From positions 1-28,624 of the forward strand of contig JASLXP010000636.1 in NCBI GenBank assembly GCA_030740295.1: a stretch of DNA of 28,624 bases, given 5' to 3'. Numbering within the stretch: the first letter of the stretch is position 1; each line of letters opens with the position of its first letter. The stretch is from Planctomycetota bacterium (lineage in GTDB: Bacteria; Planctomycetota; PUPC01; JACPCR01). The translations under genes and the position numbers were made by a program. Below, one piece after another: positions 1-8,006 of this stretch. The notes under the pieces were generated by a model. The model was not told the origin of the DNA. It searched no databases and saw only the letters and a program-made list of their open reading frames with translations.

Positions 1-102
1 CGCTACCCGGAATTTGGCAAACACTGGACACCCGCAGCGCACGTTTTTGTAGCAGAGAAGGTTCTGGAGCTGTTGAAAAACAACGGCTGGGTGGGAAAGT
101 GA
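1..102 (+). CDS. C-terminal end of a possible SGNH/GDSL-type hydrolase (partial)
   Basis: An open frame runs from the window edge to a TGA at 100-102 and gives the last 33 residues of a protein. The tail contains HWTPAAHVFVAEKVLELL, which resembles the C-terminal block of SGNH/GDSL hydrolases, where a catalytic His is followed by a 'P.GH..vAe.l...L' helix. The Asp usually two or three residues before that His is not obvious here; Lys and Gly precede it. Too little of the gene is visible to assign a function. It converges with the next gene on the minus strand. Confidence 0.4.
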   Translation, partial: RYPEFGKHWTPAAHVFVAEKVLELLKNNGWVGK

Positions 103-189
103 TGAATGTTGCGGGAGTAGATTTAACGTCCCCATCCGGGCGACCGGCGAGCCCATTAGGGTCCTGAGAATCACTCAACTGAGTTCAGA

Positions 190-1113
190 TCAAGGATCCG
201 GCAGATGCTCTGCTGTCTCCTCAAACATGCGCCAGTTTTGAAGAGTGAGGCGCATGCAGCGTTCCCAGGATTCGATGCTCTGTTCATCAGGATGGCCGCG
301 CATTCTCGGACCTTCGAAGGTGATGGCGAACGTGTATTTGATGTCGCGAAGGGCTCGCACGAGATCGATCCAGTTGATGGTTCCCTGGCCGGGGACCATG
401 TGCAGGTCCCGGGCCGGGGTGATGTCGGCCTGTGTGCCTGGCTGAGAGAAGTCGAAGCCCCGGACGCCGAGATTGTCGTGAAGGTGTGTGTCCCGCAAAA
501 GTGGGCCGGCCTCGCGAATCATGGCTGCTGGGTCTTCACCGTTTGCGTGGGAATGGCCGCTGTCAATGATGTAGCCCAGATTTGGCAGTTTGACTTTGCG
601 AATAAGGTCGAGGATCTCGCGGGAGTCGCGTGACCATCTAAACATCGGCAGGTTTTCCATATTAATCTCCACGCCGGCCTCCTTAGCGTATTCGCACGAC
701 GGTGGGAGGGCTTCTTCCAGCAATCGGTCGAGTTCATCGATGGATTTCGTATTCACCCGGTCACCGCCTGACAAGTCTTCCGGCTTACTGAGATGGATGT
801 AACGAAAATGCCAGACCGTGCTGCGAGCGCCGAGAGTTGCGGCCGCGTCGATGACATCGCGTGTGACCTGTTGCCCATACTCCAGGCCCTGTTCCCAGAG
901 CAGGCCTGATGGCGAATGCAGCGCGACGAACGAGAGCCCGCGTGCATCTGCAGCAGTTCTGATGGCGTTCAGCGCATGCTCATCCCGAATCTTCGCCAGG
1001 CTCAATCCTGTGCCGACATGGCGCACGCCCATATCTTCAAGGATGGCAAAGTAATCGTCGTAATCATCTCCAAGACATTCGGCGTAAAAGGCGACTTCGA
1101 AGGAATGGTTCAT
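190..1113 (-). CDS. sugar phosphate isomerase/epimerase-like TIM-barrel protein
   Basis: This 307-residue protein has the size and motif order of the xylose-isomerase-like TIM-barrel family (AP_endonuc_2 type). Candidate metal or catalytic residues lie where the family has them: Glu in VEINMEN, Asp and His in IDSGHSHANG, His in DTHLHDN, then PGQGTINW, and a C-terminal Glu in ITFEGP. Members isomerise or epimerise sugars or inositols using a divalent metal, and the substrate cannot be read from sequence. No signal peptide is seen, so it is probably cytoplasmic. No Shine-Dalgarno is visible. The start codon lies inside a 7-bp repeat array (1105-1146), so the first three residues (MNH) are encoded by repeat DNA. 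A second, divergent member of the family is at 25893-26750. Confidence 0.85.
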   Translation of the reverse strand: MNHSFEVAFYAECLGDDYDDYFAILEDMGVRHVGTGLSLAKIRDEHALNAIRTAADARGLSFVALHSPSGLLWEQGLEYGQQVTRDVIDAAATLGARSTVWHFRYIHLSKPEDLSGGDRVNTKSIDELDRLLEEALPPSCEYAKEAGVEINMENLPMFRWSRDSREILDLIRKVKLPNLGYIIDSGHSHANGEDPAAMIREAGPLLRDTHLHDNLGVRGFDFSQPGTQADITPARDLHMVPGQGTINWIDLVRALRDIKYTFAITFEGPRMRGHPDEQSIESWERCMRLTLQNWRMFEETAEHLPDP

Positions 1114-1146
1114 GGTTTATAGTTGATGGTTAATGTCTGATGGTTT
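1105..1146. repeat. heptamer array, unit ATGGTTN, overlapping a gene start
   Basis: Six units in unbroken 7-bp register begin at 1105, 1112, 1119, 1126, 1133 and 1140. Four match ATGGTTN exactly; the units at 1119 and 1133 are degenerate. The array covers the start codon and 5' leader of the minus-strand isomerase gene, where a ribosome-binding site would be expected. Confidence 0.7.
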
Positions 1147-1182
1147 TCAACGTTTTCATCGTAATCTACAGACGCTGGCCAA

Positions 1183-1797
1183 TCATTTCACCGCAACGCC
1201 TTGGTAGGTATATCCCAACGGCTTGGGGGCATTGTCCAAATAGAACTCTTGAAGGTTTTCAAAGCTGAACCCTGGCTTTTCGATGATGGCCTTCATGTCT
1301 CGGTTCAGATGGCAGCCCACGGCGAAAATCTTTTGAAATGGCGTAAAGAAATTCTGCCAGCGTTGGATTCTTGCCTCGTTGCTCAGTCCATGCTCGACGA
1401 AAACCAGCCGGCCGCCCGGGCGCAGGACTCGATGCATCTCGATCATTGCTGAATCGATCTCTCTGATGCTGCAGAGGGTCCAGGTTACGACGATGCAGTC
1501 AAAAGATTCGTCCACCATGGGCAGGCTTTTGCCATCGAGGATTTTACTGTCGACTTCGATACCGGAATCTTCGATTCGCTTGAGGGCTTTGCGATTCATG
1601 CCCTTGCTCACTTCGACCGTCGTGATCTTTCCAACCTCGGCCGGGTAGTGCGGAAGGTTGAGTCCAGTGCCGAATCCGATTTCAAGAATCTCGCCGCTGA
1701 CGTTTTCAAGGGCCTGCTTGCGTATCCGCTGCAGATCGGGCGCGGACATCAGTGTGTCGCAGCAGAGGGGGAAAATGTAATCCGCATATAGACCCAT
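1183..1797 (-). CDS. class I SAM-dependent methyltransferase
   Basis: This is a 204-residue Rossmann-fold methyltransferase of the Methyltransf_11 kind. Motif I is [14 protein letters not shown] (residues about 38-51), which binds S-adenosylmethionine. An acidic residue ending the next strand (TTVEVSKGM) follows, then the motif-II-like strand [13 protein letters not shown] and the post-II segment [13 protein letters not shown]. The overall pattern resembles small methyltransferases such as the METTL7/phospholipid N-methyltransferase-like group, but the acceptor is unknown. There is no signal peptide. It lies 47 bp downstream of rho on the same strand and could be read from the same transcript. 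No strong ribosome-binding site is seen before the ATG. Confidence 0.85.
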   Translation of the reverse strand: MGLYADYIFPLCCDTLMSAPDLQRIRKQALENVSGEILEIGFGTGLNLPHYPAEVGKITTVEVSKGMNRKALKRIEDSGIEVDSKILDGKSLPMVDESFDCIVVTWTLCSIREIDSAMIEMHRVLRPGGRLVFVEHGLSNEARIQRWQNFFTPFQKIFAVGCHLNRDMKAIIEKPGFSFENLQEFYLDNAPKPLGYTYQGVAVK

Positions 1798-1844
1798 GAA
1801 AGTGAAGATAGCTTAATGGCTGAATCCCCCGAATCAGGCCCGCC

Positions 1845-3194
1845 CTACTCACTCATACCCAGCAGGAATTCCGCGTTGCTGTTTGCCTTCCGCATGCGCT
1901 CGATGAGGAGTTCCATGGCTTCGAGGGGATTCATTTCGTTGAGCACTTTTCTGAGCACCCAGATGCGGTTGAGCTCTTCCGGGGTAAGAAGAAGCTCTTC
2001 CTTGCGAGTGCCGGAGCGATTCACGTCGATGGCCGGGAAGATACGGCGTTCTGCCAGGCGACGGTCGAGAACGAGCTCCATATTACCCGTGCCCTTGAAC
2101 TCCTCGAAGATGACCTCATCCATGCGGCTGCCGGTTTCGATAAGTGCGGTGGCGATGATGGTGAGGCTTCCGCCTTCTTCAATGTTGCGTGCTGCGCCAA
2201 AGAACCGCTTGGGCTTCTGCAATGCGCTGGCATCTATACCACCGGACAGGATGCGTCCGGTATGCGGGGCCTCGGTATTGTAGGCTCGGCCGAGACGAGT
2301 AATGGAATCTAACAGGATGACCACATCGCGGCCGCATTCGGTCAGCCGTTTGGCTTTTTCGATGACCATTTCAGAGACCTGGACGTGCCGGCTGGCAGGC
2401 TCATCAAAGGTTGACGAGATGACTTCGCCCCGGACGGTGCGCTGCATGTCGGTGACTTCTTCGGGGCGTTCATCGATGAGGAGTACGATGAGGTAGATAT
2501 CCGGGTGATTCTGGACCAGGCTGTTGGCGATCTTCTGGAGAAGGATGGTTTTACCGGTTCGCGGTGGGGAGACGATCAATCCGCGCTGGCCTTTGCCGAT
2601 GGGGGCAACGAGATCATGGATGCGCATTTCCATGTCGCCTGGCCCGGTTTCGAGGATGAAACGTTCTTCGGGGTAGAGGGGTGTAAGGTCGTCGAAGCTG
2701 ACGGGTTTCTTTTCTTCGTCCGGTTCTTCAAAGTTGATGGCATCAACCCTTAGGAGCGCGAAGTAGCGTTCGTTATCTTTGGGCTGGCGGATGAGCCCGG
2801 ACACATTGGTTCCGGTGCGCATTCCGAACCGGCGGATCTGCGAAGGCGAGATGTAGATGTCGTCCGGGCACGGCAGATAGCTGTAATCCGGTGAGCGGAG
2901 GAATCCGAATCCATCCGGCAAGACTTCAAGGACGCCTTCGCCGTACATCATGCCATCCTGCTTGAGACGGTGTTCAAGGATGGCGTAGATGAGGTCCTGC
3001 TTTTTCAGGCCGGATGCCTCCTCCATCTCTTCCTCTTTTGCGAGGGCCTGAAGCTGGGCGATGGTCATTCGCTTCAGTTCGGCGATACGCATTGCGTTCT
3101 GTGGTTCTTCGGCTGAAGGTATGTTGTCCGGCTCAGACTTCTTTTTGGCTGCCTTCTTCTTTGCCTTCTTCTTTGGGGCGTTGGCTTCTGCCAT
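1845..3194 (-). CDS. rho: transcription termination factor Rho
   Basis: This 449-residue RNA-dependent hexameric helicase ends transcription of untranslated RNAs. A Lys/Ala-rich tail (residues 7-20) precedes the Rho N-terminal helical domain (about 36-80). The cold-shock-like RNA-binding domain follows with RNP1 DGFGFLR (94-100). The ATPase core has Walker A SPPRTGKT (209-216), the catalytic Glu in [12 protein letters not shown] (E242) and Walker B VVILLDS (D296). The Q/R-loop region [21 protein letters not shown] and the conserved [12 protein letters not shown] and [11 protein letters not shown] segments are close to the Escherichia coli protein. GGAG lies 8 nt before the ATG. coaE is upstream on the same strand with a 79-bp gap. 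The basic N-terminal tail is longer than in E. coli, a common variation in other phyla. Confidence 0.98.
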   Translation of the reverse strand: MAEANAPKKKAKKKAAKKKSEPDNIPSAEEPQNAMRIAELKRMTIAQLQALAKEEEMEEASGLKKQDLIYAILEHRLKQDGMMYGEGVLEVLPDGFGFLRSPDYSYLPCPDDIYISPSQIRRFGMRTGTNVSGLIRQPKDNERYFALLRVDAINFEEPDEEKKPVSFDDLTPLYPEERFILETGPGDMEMRIHDLVAPIGKGQRGLIVSPPRTGKTILLQKIANSLVQNHPDIYLIVLLIDERPEEVTDMQRTVRGEVISSTFDEPASRHVQVSEMVIEKAKRLTECGRDVVILLDSITRLGRAYNTEAPHTGRILSGGIDASALQKPKRFFGAARNIEEGGSLTIIATALIETGSRMDEVIFEEFKGTGNMELVLDRRLAERRIFPAIDVNRSGTRKEELLLTPEELNRIWVLRKVLNEMNPLEAMELLIERMRKANSNAEFLLGMSE

Positions 3195-3273
3195 TTGAGT
3201 GTCTCCGTCTACACGGGTGTTATCGAAATTCTGTCAGGAGATCCGTACACGCGAAAAAATTTCGAATGAGTCC

Positions 3274-3855
3274 TTAATTTGAAGGGGTTTTCACCTGTTC
3301 CCAGAATTCCTGAATCTGTCGGCGAAGGTGTTCCAGGGGGCCATTGTTATCAATGATAAAATCTGCCTTGTCCTTCTTGACCTGAAGTTCGGTTTGAAAT
3401 CCCTCTCTGCGCTGCAATTCCTCTGAATTCCAGCCTCTGTCAGCACACCTGGCCAATCTTGTTTCATCCGAAACATCGAGGAAGAGGAGATAGTCGCATT
3501 TATTCGAGAGCCCAAATTCTTCCAGTAAAGCGGCATCGATGACCACGTGGTCTTGAGCTTCGTCAACCTGTCGCTGAAGCTCTTCGAGTAGCGGCGGATG
3601 AACGATACGGTTCAGTTCTTTCATCTGCGAGGGATTATCGAAAACGATTTTGCCCAGTCGTTTGCGATCCACTTCCCCGTCGGAAGTGCAGATATCATTC
3701 CCCCAGTTCGCCCTCAGTTGTTCTTTTGTTTCTTCACGCTTCAGAATTTCATGACCGATTTGATCAGCATCGATGACGCAAGCACCAGAATCCGAGAGAA
3801 TCTTTGCGGCAGTGGATTTCCCGCTTCCGATGCCGCCCATAATCCCGATCATCAT
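3274..3855 (-). CDS. coaE: dephospho-CoA kinase
   Basis: The enzyme phosphorylates the 3' hydroxyl of dephospho-CoA ribose, the last step of coenzyme A synthesis. The P-loop GGIGSGKST is at the N-terminus, followed by the family's DADQIGHEIL segment, then VIDAALLEEFG (usually D-PLLFE, so Pro is replaced by Ala), and the Arg-containing lid segment DETRLARCADR. The frame is open much further upstream to 4122, but I place the start at 3855. The resulting 193 residues match the usual length of about 200, the P-loop follows immediately, and a GAGG element lies 8 nt before this ATG (a second ATG follows directly). The upstream 89 codons look like non-coding or repetitive DNA. rho follows on the same strand. 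Confidence 0.93.
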   Translation of the reverse strand: MMIGIMGGIGSGKSTAAKILSDSGACVIDADQIGHEILKREETKEQLRANWGNDICTSDGEVDRKRLGKIVFDNPSQMKELNRIVHPPLLEELQRQVDEAQDHVVIDAALLEEFGLSNKCDYLLFLDVSDETRLARCADRGWNSEELQRREGFQTELQVKKDKADFIIDNNGPLEHLRRQIQEFWEQVKTPSN

Positions 3856-4274
3856 TTTTCCAGCCTCGGGCTGGACAACACCATGTCCATTCTCCATTAC
3901 ATGAGTCAGAAATTTTGGATTTGGGAGGGCGAATGCCCGGGGGAGGATTTCTGGATTGAGCGAAGGTCTCGTTTCTGAGACAACCGCGCTCACGTGAGGA
4001 TGTTTGAGATTTTTTGGACGAAGGGCTGGTTGGCTTCCTTGCACCAAGCCATTCGGGATGACAATTCTGTCGGCAGGTAGAATCGAGGGCGGGGTTTTAG
4101 CAGATACTCTAAAGGGTGTCAACGTTAGCCTCGTGCCTGTTGACGGCCTTCAGATACCTGCCTAGAATCGTTCGCTTTAAATGAAGGAATGCGCACAGCT
4201 CTGCCGTAATTAATTAGAACACGAAGTACGGCAGGTACTTCCATCCGGCATCTATCCTCCTTGAAGGCTTACGA
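3856..4274. other. divergent intergenic region between coaE and the BRCT-like gene
   Basis: These 419 bases separate two divergent genes and should hold both promoters; I could not assign convincing -35/-10 boxes. The part next to coaE (about 3899-4122) is open in the coaE frame, but its translation resembles no domain I know and is rich in Pro and Asn. It contains small hairpins, such as GGGC/GCCC near 3927-3938 and GTCTC/GAGAC near 3965-3980. It may be a degenerate intergenic repeat. The part next to the plus-strand gene holds the inverted repeat at 4201-4234. Confidence 0.5.
4201..4234. promoter_or_regulatory. 8-bp inverted repeat upstream of the BRCT-like gene
   Basis: CTGCCGTA (4201-4208) and TACGGCAG (4227-4234) are perfect inverted copies separated by 18 A+T-rich bases, ending 40 bp before the start codon at 4275. 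It could be a repressor site or a 5'-UTR hairpin. No T-run follows, so a terminator is unlikely. Confidence 0.4.
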
Positions 4275-5741
4275 ATGGCACGTAAAAAGAAATCAGACCT
4301 CCCGCTGGCCATTACAGTTGCAGCGGTCACTTTCGCGTTGATTACCGCCATTGCCGCGTTCGCTCTCTTTCAGAAACTCGAGCAGATGAAAGGCGATCTC
4401 AAGAAGGCCGAGGATGAAACTACAGCCCAGCGACAGATTGCCGAAGACGTCCTCAAGAACAGCGCGGATGCTGCGGTGGCTATCCTTGGTGGACGCAACC
4501 CGCGGCTCGAAGCCGAGCAGGTAGCCATGGTGAAGGCCCTCGTAACCGACAACAAAGACCTGGTTACCGATGGCGTTGCCGATAACGTGGCCGCCCTCTT
4601 AAGAGAGATACGGCAGGAGTCTGAGTCCCTGAAGAATAAGATCACAGATGCCGACACGAAACGGCAGCTCGCACAGGACCTGCTGGAAAACGCCAAAGCG
4701 CAGGCCCGCACTAATGAAGAAAACGCTGCAAGAGAAATCGAAAGCCTGAAACAGACGCAGGACGTCATTAAGAAAGAACTGCGGGAGATTCAGAGAGTTA
4801 ACAAAGAGGAGGTGAGCCGCCTGAAAAAGGCCCATGGCGACGCGCACAAGAAGTGGAGCGGTGATCTGTCTAAACAAAAGACCAAGGTGAATGAAAGAGA
4901 CAAAGTGATCGTGGATAAAGACAAGGAGATTGCCCGGCTTGAAGATCTACTCAAGCCAACTGACGAGGCAATAACGACACCTGACAAACCCTATAAGGAC
5001 AAGAATGAACTTGCAGACGGCAGAGTCGTTTCAGTGGATAACGAGCTCCGATTGGCCGTTGTGAGTATTGGCCGCACAGCCGGTGTGAAACGTGGGATGC
5101 AGTTCAATGTTTTCCGAGACATCGGGGCATCGAAGCGCCATTTAAAAGGCCAGGTCATTGTCAAGAAGGTGTACGAACATATCAGTGAGGCATTCGTTAC
5201 TTATCAGCGCGGTCTGGGGCAGAATTTCTACTTGCTTGGCGATTTTGATCAGCCGACTAAGCCGGAACTGGTCGAAATGATCGGAAATGAAGGCGGTAAA
5301 ACTGTGGGTGAGTTCACCGTTACTACCAACTACCTCGTCGTAGGCAACAACGCGTCGAGGGAGGTGATTAGAGAAGCCGAGAATCTGCGAATCCCAGTGC
5401 TCCGCGCCCACCAGGTGGAGAGCTTCCTGACTTCACCGGATCGCATCAAACCTAACGACGTCCTGATCAATCCTGCTTTCAGTATTAACAAAAAGGAAAA
5501 GTTCCTTCTCTTCGGAGATTTCAAGACAGCCTCCATCCTCTTGCAGCAGCGTATCGGCAAATACGGCAGCACGAGTGCTGAAGTCAACAATCCGGATCAG
5601 GTAGTCCCAGGCTCGGACTATCTGGTGGTCGGAGCGCGTGGTACAGGCGAAGCCAACACCTCGGAAATCTACAAAAAGGCCAACGAATACGGTGTCACCG
5701 TAATGCGTGAAGAAGAGCTCCTGGCTTTTCTTGAAGAATAG
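4275..5741 (+). CDS. membrane-anchored coiled-coil protein with two C-terminal BRCT-like domains
   Basis: This is a 488-residue protein of unknown function. Residues 1-9 are basic (MARKKKSD) and one hydrophobic helix follows (about 10-32), so it is an N-in signal anchor. Residues 35-225 are charged, heptad-like coiled coil. Residues 247-312 form a small beta domain with the pattern DGRVVSVDNE...GRTAGVKRGMQFNVF. Two similar C-terminal segments follow (about 318-386 and 408-487). Each has a LLGDF-type strand, a helix, a (T/S)(N/D)YLVVG strand and a helix ending IPVL/VTVM...FL, which is the BRCT pattern seen in NAD-dependent DNA ligase. The positive-inside rule would place the BRCT-like part outside the cytoplasm, which is odd for a domain known from DNA repair. 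A GAAGG element lies 7 nt before the ATG. BRCT identity is by eye. Confidence 0.7.
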   Translation: MARKKKSDLPLAITVAAVTFALITAIAAFALFQKLEQMKGDLKKAEDETTAQRQIAEDVLKNSADAAVAILGGRNPRLEAEQVAMVKALVTDNKDLVTDGVADNVAALLREIRQESESLKNKITDADTKRQLAQDLLENAKAQARTNEENAAREIESLKQTQDVIKKELREIQRVNKEEVSRLKKAHGDAHKKWSGDLSKQKTKVNERDKVIVDKDKEIARLEDLLKPTDEAITTPDKPYKDKNELADGRVVSVDNELRLAVVSIGRTAGVKRGMQFNVFRDIGASKRHLKGQVIVKKVYEHISEAFVTYQRGLGQNFYLLGDFDQPTKPELVEMIGNEGGKTVGEFTVTTNYLVVGNNASREVIREAENLRIPVLRAHQVESFLTSPDRIKPNDVLINPAFSINKKEKFLLFGDFKTASILLQQRIGKYGSTSAEVNNPDQVVPGSDYLVVGARGTGEANTSEIYKKANEYGVTVMREEELLAFLEE

Positions 5742-5771
5742 AGCGGCAATCGGCTGGCGGGCTGTCTGCTC

Positions 5772-6570
5772 ATGATCACCAAAGAACAGATCGAGCAATT
5801 TGACAACCGGGGAGCGGTCACTATTGACACGCCGCTCACTCCCGAGCAATTGGCGGCTGCACGAAAAACATTTGATGAAGTCCTGCCTCAGAAAGAGGAC
5901 GCGTCCGGTAACCGACGCAGTCGCATCGGAAAGACGGGAAACATCTTCGAGCAGGAATTGCTGGACATCATCCAGGCCCCCTTTCTCGAAGAAGTGGCAA
6001 CAAAAGTGCTCCGGACAGAGGCGATCTCGTTCTTCCAGACCGCGATCATTAAAGCGTATCCAGAACCGGATGTGGAGTTTAGTTTCTCAGAACACACGGA
6101 CATCCAATACTGCACTTCAGACTTTGAAGCCATTCCCCGGCGCTTGGTTTGCAGCTACTTTCTGTGGCTGAGCGATGTCAATGAGAAGCGGGCGCCTATG
6201 ATGCATCGCCCGGGCAGCCATCTTCTGATTGCGCAACACAGGCAGAATGATCCGGAATTGGTGAATGCCGTTCCCGCAGTTCAGGGGACCCCCCAAGGCC
6301 CACCTGCCTGATTTGCCCTACGCGGACCCGGTGCCAGTGATTGCTGCCGCCGGGCAGGTGAGTGTTCTGACAACATCCATGGTTCACGGCGGCTCTACAA
6401 ATGTCGATACTGAGTCGCGGTACGCCATCGTCATCACGTTTCATCCTAAGGATGTCTATATTGGCCTGCCCGAGAATCAGGCGGAGGCAAAGATGAAATA
6501 CGACCCCGAGCTGAAAGAGCACCTCCGTCCCGACCGGCGGCACCTGATTGACATAACCTGGCGGGGTTGA
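5772..6570 (+). pseudogene. phytanoyl-CoA dioxygenase (PhyH) family gene with a frameshift
   Basis: Two overlapping frames make one protein. Frame one (from ATG 5772) has the Fe(II)-binding HxD in SEHTDIQYC and runs out at 6311. Frame two continues through MVHGGSTN (distal His) and ESRYAIVITF (the Arg that holds 2-oxoglutarate) to a TGA at 6568-6570. The switch falls at a run of six C at 6289-6294. Removing one C joins the frames as VQGTPKAHLPDLPYADPV and gives 265 residues, a normal length for this family of Fe(II)/2-oxoglutarate oxygenases. The coding sequence is otherwise intact, so this is either a recent inactivating mutation or a homopolymer sequencing error. It follows the BRCT-like gene by 30 bp. 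The substrate is unknown. Confidence 0.82.
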
Positions 6571-6572
6571 AC

Positions 6573-6998
6573 ATGACGAGAACAAGCGACACGGGCGAAG
6601 CTGCAGAGACCACCTCCGGCCCAACCCGACGTCGGATACTCTCAGGCAGCTACATCATCATCATCGCCATCTTCTGTTTTCTGAGGGTGAAGAACTTTGC
6701 GGCCATCGAACAGGCGATGGTGACATCGGATACCAAAGCATTTATGGGTATTGCGGCGATGCCACTTCTGGATCCCGGTTTCTGGAGTGCAGAGCGTGCT
6801 GCCACTGTTCCGTTTCTCTACAAAATCCTGTATCAGCGTCAGGACGCCATCTGCCTCTTTCAGTTTGGCCTTTCCGTTCTCTCGTGCATTGCTTTGGGAA
6901 GGATGGCAGGATTGTGGAATGGAGGGACCTCTTCTATTCCTGGGGCCGCTTGCGTAACAGCACCAGCACACCAAACTGAGCACAACACTCCCATCTGA
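6573..6998 (+). CDS. short membrane protein, probably the N-terminal remnant of a polytopic protein
   Basis: The ATG at 6573 lies 2 bp after the stop of the PhyH gene, with GCGGGG upstream as a possible ribosome-binding site. The product has about 141 residues. A hydrophobic segment GSYIIIIAIFCFL (about 25-38) is followed by the pattern SDTKAFMGIAAMPLLDPGFWSAERAATVPFLYKILYQ and a second hydrophobic stretch ending near LSVLSCIALG. This resembles the beginning of large multi-pass membrane proteins of the glycosyltransferase-39/PMT kind, where 'SDs..Y...A...l' in the first outer loop is followed by many more helices. Here the hydrophobic character ends near base 6900 and the tail (GGTSSIPGAACVTAP...) looks non-native. 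I infer a truncated gene; a genuine small membrane protein is possible. Confidence 0.5.
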   Translation: MTRTSDTGEAAETTSGPTRRRILSGSYIIIIAIFCFLRVKNFAAIEQAMVTSDTKAFMGIAAMPLLDPGFWSAERAATVPFLYKILYQRQDAICLFQFGLSVLSCIALGRMAGLWNGGTSSIPGAACVTAPAHQTEHNTPI

Positions 6999-7006
6999 GA
7001 AATGAA

Positions 7007-7975
7007 ATGCGAAAAGTCCTTCTGTTCATCCTGGGAGCAGCCATTGTGCTCAACACCGGCGAAGCTCAGGACAAGATCAAAGTCCTGATTGTTGACGGCC
7101 AGAACAATCACAATTGGAAGGCCATGACCCCGGTCATGAAAGCGGAATTGGAAAAGACCGGCATGTTCACCGTCGATGTCTCGACCTCACCGCCCCGTCC
7201 TCCCCGTCCACCGCGCCGCAAGAAGGGGTTGCCGCCACAGGAAAACAGCGAGGAGCAGAAGAAGGAGTTCGCCGCTCTTCGAGCTAAATTGTTAAAGGAA
7301 CTCGAGGAGTGGAATCCCAGATTCACAGATTACAGGGCTGTCATCAGCAACTACAACGGCCAGCTCTGGGGTGAGCAGACGCGCAAGGATTTCGAAGCGT
7401 ACATCAACGGCGGCGGTACGGCCCTGATCATCCACGCGGCCAATAATGCGTTCTCTCAGTGGAAGGAATACAACCAAATGATCGGCCTCGGCTGGCGGAA
7501 TAATAAGTTCGGTATCGGGTACTATTACGACGACGCTGGCAAGCTCATCCTCCGCGAAAAAGGCAAAGACCGCGGCACAGGCCACGGCAGCCAGCATGAA
7601 TTCCAGATCACCATTCGCGACAAAGACCACCCCATCACCAAAGGCATGCCTGAACTCTGGCTCCACGCGAAAGACGAGCTCTACCACGGCCAGCGAGGCC
7701 CCGGCGAGAATATGCAAATCCTGGCCAGCGCTTTCTCATCCAAAGAAAAACGCGGTACCGGCGTACACGAACCGATGGTCTGGATTATCCCATTCGGCAA
7801 AGGAAAGGTCATCACCAACGTTATGGGGCACGAAAACAGAAAGTCTCTCCAGTGCATCGGATTCATCGCCCTGATGAACCGCTCCGTGGAATGGCTCGCC
7901 ACCGGCAAAGTGACTACCGGCATCCCGGCTAACTTCCCGACCAGGGACAAGTCGAGCTCGACTAACAAGAAGTAG
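7007..7975 (+). CDS. secreted ThuA-domain protein
   Basis: This 322-residue protein has an N-terminal signal peptide (MRKVLLFILGAAIVLNTGEAQ) and then the ThuA fold: KVLIVDGQNNHNWKAMTPVMKAELEKTGMF, later YRAVISNYNG, a central GGGTALIIHAANNAF block, and a C-terminal HEPMVWIIPFGKGKVITNVMGH segment. ThuA proteins have a class-I glutamine-amidotransferase-like fold, are linked to trehalose or other sugar use, and in related bacteria are often secreted next to sugar oxidoreductases. The catalytic activity is not established. An insertion rich in Pro, Arg and Lys (about residues 63-90) sits in the N-terminal half. It converges with the aldolase gene, with 30 bp between the stops. Confidence 0.87.
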   Translation: MRKVLLFILGAAIVLNTGEAQDKIKVLIVDGQNNHNWKAMTPVMKAELEKTGMFTVDVSTSPPRPPRPPRRKKGLPPQENSEEQKKEFAALRAKLLKELEEWNPRFTDYRAVISNYNGQLWGEQTRKDFEAYINGGGTALIIHAANNAFSQWKEYNQMIGLGWRNNKFGIGYYYDDAGKLILREKGKDRGTGHGSQHEFQITIRDKDHPITKGMPELWLHAKDELYHGQRGPGENMQILASAFSSKEKRGTGVHEPMVWIIPFGKGKVITNVMGHENRKSLQCIGFIALMNRSVEWLATGKVTTGIPANFPTRDKSSSTNKK

Positions 7976-7988
7976 GTCTGGTGCAGGC

Positions 7989-8006
7989 AGCCTCAGCGAA
8001 GAGGCT
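7989..8006. other. small hairpin between convergent genes
   Basis: AGCCTC (7989-7994) and GAGGCT (8001-8006) form a perfect 6-bp stem with a 6-nt loop between the convergent ThuA and aldolase stop codons. It could end transcription in both directions, but there is no T-run on either side, so the role is uncertain. Confidence 0.35.

Noticed and set aside
171..184. A small palindrome ACTCA/TGAGT near the convergent gene ends
   Set aside because: A 5-bp stem with a 2-base loop is common by chance and has no T-run.
3856..4122. An N-terminal extension of CoaE
   Set aside because: The P-loop at the chosen start, the GAGG ribosome-binding site and the normal family length favour the start at 3855.
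7989..8006. A bidirectional intrinsic terminator
   Set aside because: The 6-bp stem is perfect, but no T-run follows on either strand, so it is listed only as a hairpin.
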